Below are positions 61,452-64,000 of a stretch of 64,000 nt of DNA, in pieces. The notes beneath the pieces are model-generated. The model ran no database searches, was not told the origin of the DNA, and was given only the letters and a program-made list of their open reading frames with translations. How positions within the stretch are numbered: position 1 is the first letter of the stretch; the number at the start of each line of letters is the position of its first letter. The stretch is from the NCBI RefSeq assembly GCF_000716535.1, contig NZ_JNWV01000017.1:1-64000 (forward strand), given 5' to 3'. The position numbers and the translations under genes were made by a program. The stretch comes from Streptomyces flaveolus (lineage in GTDB: Bacteria > Actinomycetota > Actinomycetes > Streptomycetales > Streptomycetaceae).

Positions 61452-61886
61452 ATGTCAGAGATCAAGAAGTTCCAAGTCACCTTTGACTGCGCAGAACCTG
61501 AGCGCCTCGCTCGCTTCTGGTGTGAAGTGTTGGGGTACGTCATGCCGCCGCCACCTGAGGGGTTCACGACCTGGGACGATTTCAACGGCACCCTGCCGCC
61601 TGAGAAGCAGGGATCATGGTTCGCCTGCAGTGATCCCTCAGGCGTGGGCCCGCGCCTGTACTTCCAGCGCGTCCCGGAAGGCAAGATCGTCAAGAACCGG
61701 GTGCATCTCGACGTTCGGGTCGGCACCGGGCTCGTGGGGGACGAGCGCCTCGCCGCGCTCGAAGCTGAGTGTGCACGGCTGGTTGCGCTCGGTGCGACCC
61801 ACGTGCAAACGCTGTATGCCGATGGGGAAAACGAGTCGTGCATCCCGATGCTGGACATCGAGGGCAACGAGTTCTGTATCGACTGA
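61452..61886 (+). CDS. VOC-family (glyoxalase-like) protein
   Basis: A 144-residue VOC protein of the single-domain type often called glyoxalase-like: FQVTFDCAEPERLARFWCEVLGYVMPPPP, then LYFQRVPEGKIVKNRVHLDVRVG and LGATHVQTLYADGENESCIPMLDIEGNEFCID. The two halves supply H/E-type metal ligands (HLDVRV and the C-terminal DIEGNEF). Long upstream readings in the same frame are not protein-like; ATG 61452 is chosen. Function likely detoxification or resistance, unassigned. Confidence 0.85.
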   Translation: MSEIKKFQVTFDCAEPERLARFWCEVLGYVMPPPPEGFTTWDDFNGTLPPEKQGSWFACSDPSGVGPRLYFQRVPEGKIVKNRVHLDVRVGTGLVGDERLAALEAECARLVALGATHVQTLYADGENESCIPMLDIEGNEFCID

Positions 61887-61954
61887 ACATTCTCGAGCCG
61901 GCGAGGTGGGGAGGCACCTCCCTTGGGCCTCTCTGGTCTCGTATGGGGCGGGAG

Positions 61955-62696
61955 TTACCCCGCGAGGACGAGGTTGTGCAGCCGGGCGATGCCGAGCATG
62001 GCGGTGTGAACGCCGTCGCCTTTCAGGCGGCAGTCACGAAGGATCTTCCATGTCTTCATCCGCGCGAAGACGTGCTCGACGCGGGTCCGGACCTTGCGGT
62101 GCGCTGTGTTGTACCCCTCTTTCCAAGCTGGCAGTTCGGTCTGGCCGCGTTCACGGCGGTGCGGAATGAGCAGGCCGGTCCCCGATAACCGCCGTCCGCG
62201 ATGACCGTGGCCCGGCCGACGGCGGCCTTCGCGCCGGAAAGTTCCCACGCCTTGCAATCGTTGCGGTTGCCGGGCAGCGGCCGGCCGACGGCGACGACGA
62301 GGGGAGTCGGCGTCGATGACGACCTGGTGGTTGGTGGAGTGCCGGTAGTTCTTCGACTGCTCGGCGATGGTGTGGTCGCGGGTCGGGACCAGGGTGCCGT
62401 CCACAATCAGCACGGCATCCATGCGGAACCTTCTGCGTTGCTGGAGCGCGAGCAACGGCCCGAGGTTGTCGATGACACGGTCGGCGGCCGACTTCGACAC
62501 CCCGGACAGCGGGGCCAGTTGGCGCAGGGTGAGATTCGTGCGCCAGTACGCGGCAACCAGCGGCAGGCGCCACGGTCGGCCCTTGCGGACCAGGTCTGCA
62601 CCCTCACGCCGCAACGCGGTGATGATTCTTGTCGAACTGACGCGGGCTCAGCCCGGCGAACGGAGCTGTCCAGGAGGGCTCCGACGCCGTGATCAC
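61955..62696 (-). mobile_element. IS5-family transposase gene with three frameshifts (element A)
   Basis: A DDE transposase can be read from GTG 62696 (ITASEPSWTAPFAGLSPRQFDK) through IITALRREGADLVRKGRPWRLPLVAAYWRTNLTLRQLAPLSGVSKSAADRVIDNLGPLL, IVDGTLVPTRDHTIAEQSKNYRHSTNHQVVIDAD, VGRPLPGNRNDCKAWELSG..., TVIADGGYRG, and EHVFARMKTWKILRDCRLKGDGVHTAMLGIARLHNLVLAG. The frame changes near 62625, 62300 and 62188. The element is inactive. A GTTACGGGACAGC stretch at about 62734-62746 may be its right end; the left end is not recognisable. Confidence 0.75.
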
Positions 62697-62750
62697 ACCA
62701 GACACGACAAGATCATCTCACCCGTGACCAGCAGTTACGGGACAGCTTTC

Positions 62751-63620
62751 AAAGGGTGTTGCAAAAGGCTTGGTGGCGGCGTGTCTGGGTGATGGCTGAC
62801 CTGCTGTTTCACCCTGCCATGGCGAGGTTGTGCATGGTGGCGACGGCCTGGACGGCGTGATGGAGGCCGTCGCCCCTTTGGCGGCAGTCGCGGAGGATCT
62901 TCCAGTTCTTCATCCGGGCAAAGGTGTGCTCGACGCGGGCACGGACGCGCCGGTGTTCGGCGTTGTCCTTCTCCTGGCCGCGCAGGAGGGGGCGCCCGGC
63001 TCTCCTGCGGTGCGGGACGATCAGCCCGGTGCCCAGGTAAGCGCCGTCCGCGATCACCATCGTGCCCGCTGCGAGGGCGGGCGGGTTGGACTCCCGCCAG
63101 ACATGCGCGTCTGCCTTGTTACCGGGTGCCGGCAGGGCGGACGCCGCTACCAGGCGGGTGTCGGGGTCGATGATGACCTGCACGTTCGCGGAGAACCGGT
63201 AGTTGCGTGAGGAGGCGCCGACCGTTCGGTCACGGACCGGGATCAGGGTGTCGTCCACGATCCATAACCGTTCCACGCCCGCCACCGGCCTGGGCGCCGG
63301 CTCCAGTGCAAGCAACGGTCGCAGACGCTGGATGACGCGGCAGACGGTGGCCGGTGAGCAGCCGAAGAGCGGTGCGAGCTGCCGCATGGTGAGGTTCGTG
63401 CGGTAGTACACGCCACAAGCAGCACCCGCTCGGCCAGCGGAAGGCACCACGGCCGACCATCACCGGGGCCGTTGCCGCCCCGCTCCCGCACCACCCGAAG
63501 CAGCTTCTCGAACCGCCCCATCCGCAACCCGGTGAACGTCTCCACCCACACCGGCTCAGCCCTCAACACCCCACCCATACAGGCAAAACACCCGCCACCA
63601 AGCCTTCTGCAACACCCTTT
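62751..63620 (-). mobile_element. IS5-family insertion sequence with 29-bp terminal inverted repeats (element B)
   Basis: The element is bounded by near-perfect inverted repeats: AAAGGGTGTTGCA... at 62751-62779 and its complement at 63592-63620, differing at one base (A versus G at position 14). Its 870-bp length is normal for IS5-family elements. It carries one transposase reading, split by a single-base shift. No target-site duplication is obvious in the flanks CTTTC and AGGTG. Its left end abuts the presumed end of element A. Confidence 0.85.
62809..63578 (-). pseudogene. transposase of element B, one frameshift
   Basis: Starting ATG 63578: MGGVLRAEPVWVETFTGLRMGRFEKLLRVVRERGG..., LPLAERVLLVA, then in the next frame YYRTNLTMRQLAPLFGCSPATVCRVIQRLRPLL, IVDDTLIPVRDRTVGASSRNYRFSANVQVIIDPDTRLVAA with the catalytic Asp residues, VIADGAYLGTGLIVPHRR and EHTFARMKNWKILRDCRQRGDGLHHAVQAVATMHNLAMAG. 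The change is at about 63412 within GTGGCGTGTACTACC, where one G is missing. No slippery run is present, so mutation is likelier than programmed frameshifting. Confidence 0.75.
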
Positions 63621-63703
63621 AGGTGCCGGGCGGCTGATGTCGCGTACCAGCGGGTGCAGCCGCGCGACCGGCAGCGCGTCCAGCCCGGCCGCGTAGTGCC
63701 AAC

Positions 63704-64000
63704 TCAGCTTGGCACTTCCTCCCGTCGCCGGTCATCGCTGGCTGTGGCGGGGATGGCGTTGTCGATGAGGACGGCGGCGATGGCGGCGGCGGTGGGGAAG
63801 GCGTCGGCGTTGAGGACCCGGGTGCGGGCCGCGGCGCCGTCGAGGAGCAGCGCGAGCTGCTCGCCGAGTTGTTCAGGGTCGGCGGCGCCGGCTTCGCGGG
63901 CGGTGTCGGCGAACCGCGCGGCGACGGCTTTCTTGTAGTCGCGTGCGTACTGGGACGCGGGGTGCTGGGGGTCGTGGAGTTCGACGGCGGCGGCGATGTA
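63704..64000 (-). CDS. TetR-family regulator, C-terminal part (partial at window edge)
   Basis: The frame that ends with TGA at 63704-63706 reads YIAAAVELHDPQHPASQYARDYKKAVAARFADTAREAGAADPEQLGEQLALLLDGAAARTRVLNADAFPTAAAIAAVLIDNA, the typical C-terminal TetR core (LGEQLALLLDGA). The DNA-binding N-terminus lies beyond 64000. Target unknown. Confidence 0.8.
   Translation of the reverse strand, partial: YIAAAVELHDPQHPASQYARDYKKAVAARFADTAREAGAADPEQLGEQLALLLDGAAARTRVLNADAFPTAAAIAAVLIDNAIPATASDDRRREEVPS

Noticed and set aside
63400..63425. Programmed frameshift in element B.
   Set aside because: No slippery homopolymer or heptamer is present in GTGGCGTGTACTACC; a lost base is simpler.

Overview
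The window is very GC-rich, has strong third-position G/C bias, uses GTG and TTG starts freely and carries families typical of Streptomyces (DUF5133, DUF6193, TIGR00027-type methyltransferases, PadR-DUF1048 operons, many SARP/LuxR-like and LacI-type controls). It looks like an accessory or chromosome-arm stretch of a Streptomyces or close relative: metabolic operons are interleaved with decayed genes and insertion-sequence debris. All function calls are from reading the protein sequences; no database search was run.

Layout. 1-4.5 kb: tail of an unknown gene, an MFS transporter, a broken aminoglycoside-phosphotransferase-like gene, and a thioesterase/aminotransferase pair. 5.0-13.1 kb: the most notable locus, a tightly coupled set of a PaaA-like diiron protein, a radical SAM enzyme, a free-standing acyl carrier protein, a FabF-like and a FabH-like ketosynthase, a FabI-like enoyl reductase and an alpha/beta hydrolase, followed by an acyl-CoA ligase. 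It resembles a small dedicated fatty-acyl pathway with two unusual radical/oxygen chemistry enzymes and no obvious ketoreductase, dehydratase or malonyl transferase. 13.4-23.7 kb: methyltransferase, a small secreted protein, an RsbQ-RsbP-RsbV stress-sensing module, a decayed SMI1-like gene, an ArsR/SRPBCC fusion regulator with a DHFR-like protein, acetyltransferases and a glutaredoxin-like membrane protein.

23.9-30.4 kb: a hexarate (glucarate/galactarate) catabolic cluster (KdgD, a galactarate/talarate-type dehydratase, LysR regulator, GntP permease, GudD). 30.9-35.1 kb: cold-shock gene, a degenerate initiator tRNA with a tyrosine-recombinase remnant (an old integration site), small hypothetical genes, a truncated lipoprotein and a PadR-DUF1048-DUF1048 operon. 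35.4-49.4 kb: PhoD phosphatase, a complete Liv-type ABC importer operon, a PucR-type regulator, a giant LuxR-type regulator with an altered Walker A motif and an internal repeat, and a secreted cutinase of the PET-hydrolase family.

50.0-64.0 kb: enoyl-CoA hydratase, MFS transporter, a SnoaL-like protein, two DUF6193 proteins, a chimeric GH127/GH78 glycosidase and a GH106 rhamnosidase that share a LacI-type operator, a pyruvate-carboxylase tail remnant, and an insertion-sequence graveyard (ISAs1-like remnant, an internally deleted IS5-type element, two adjacent IS5-family copies with frameshifts) before the 3' part of a TetR-type regulator at the right edge.
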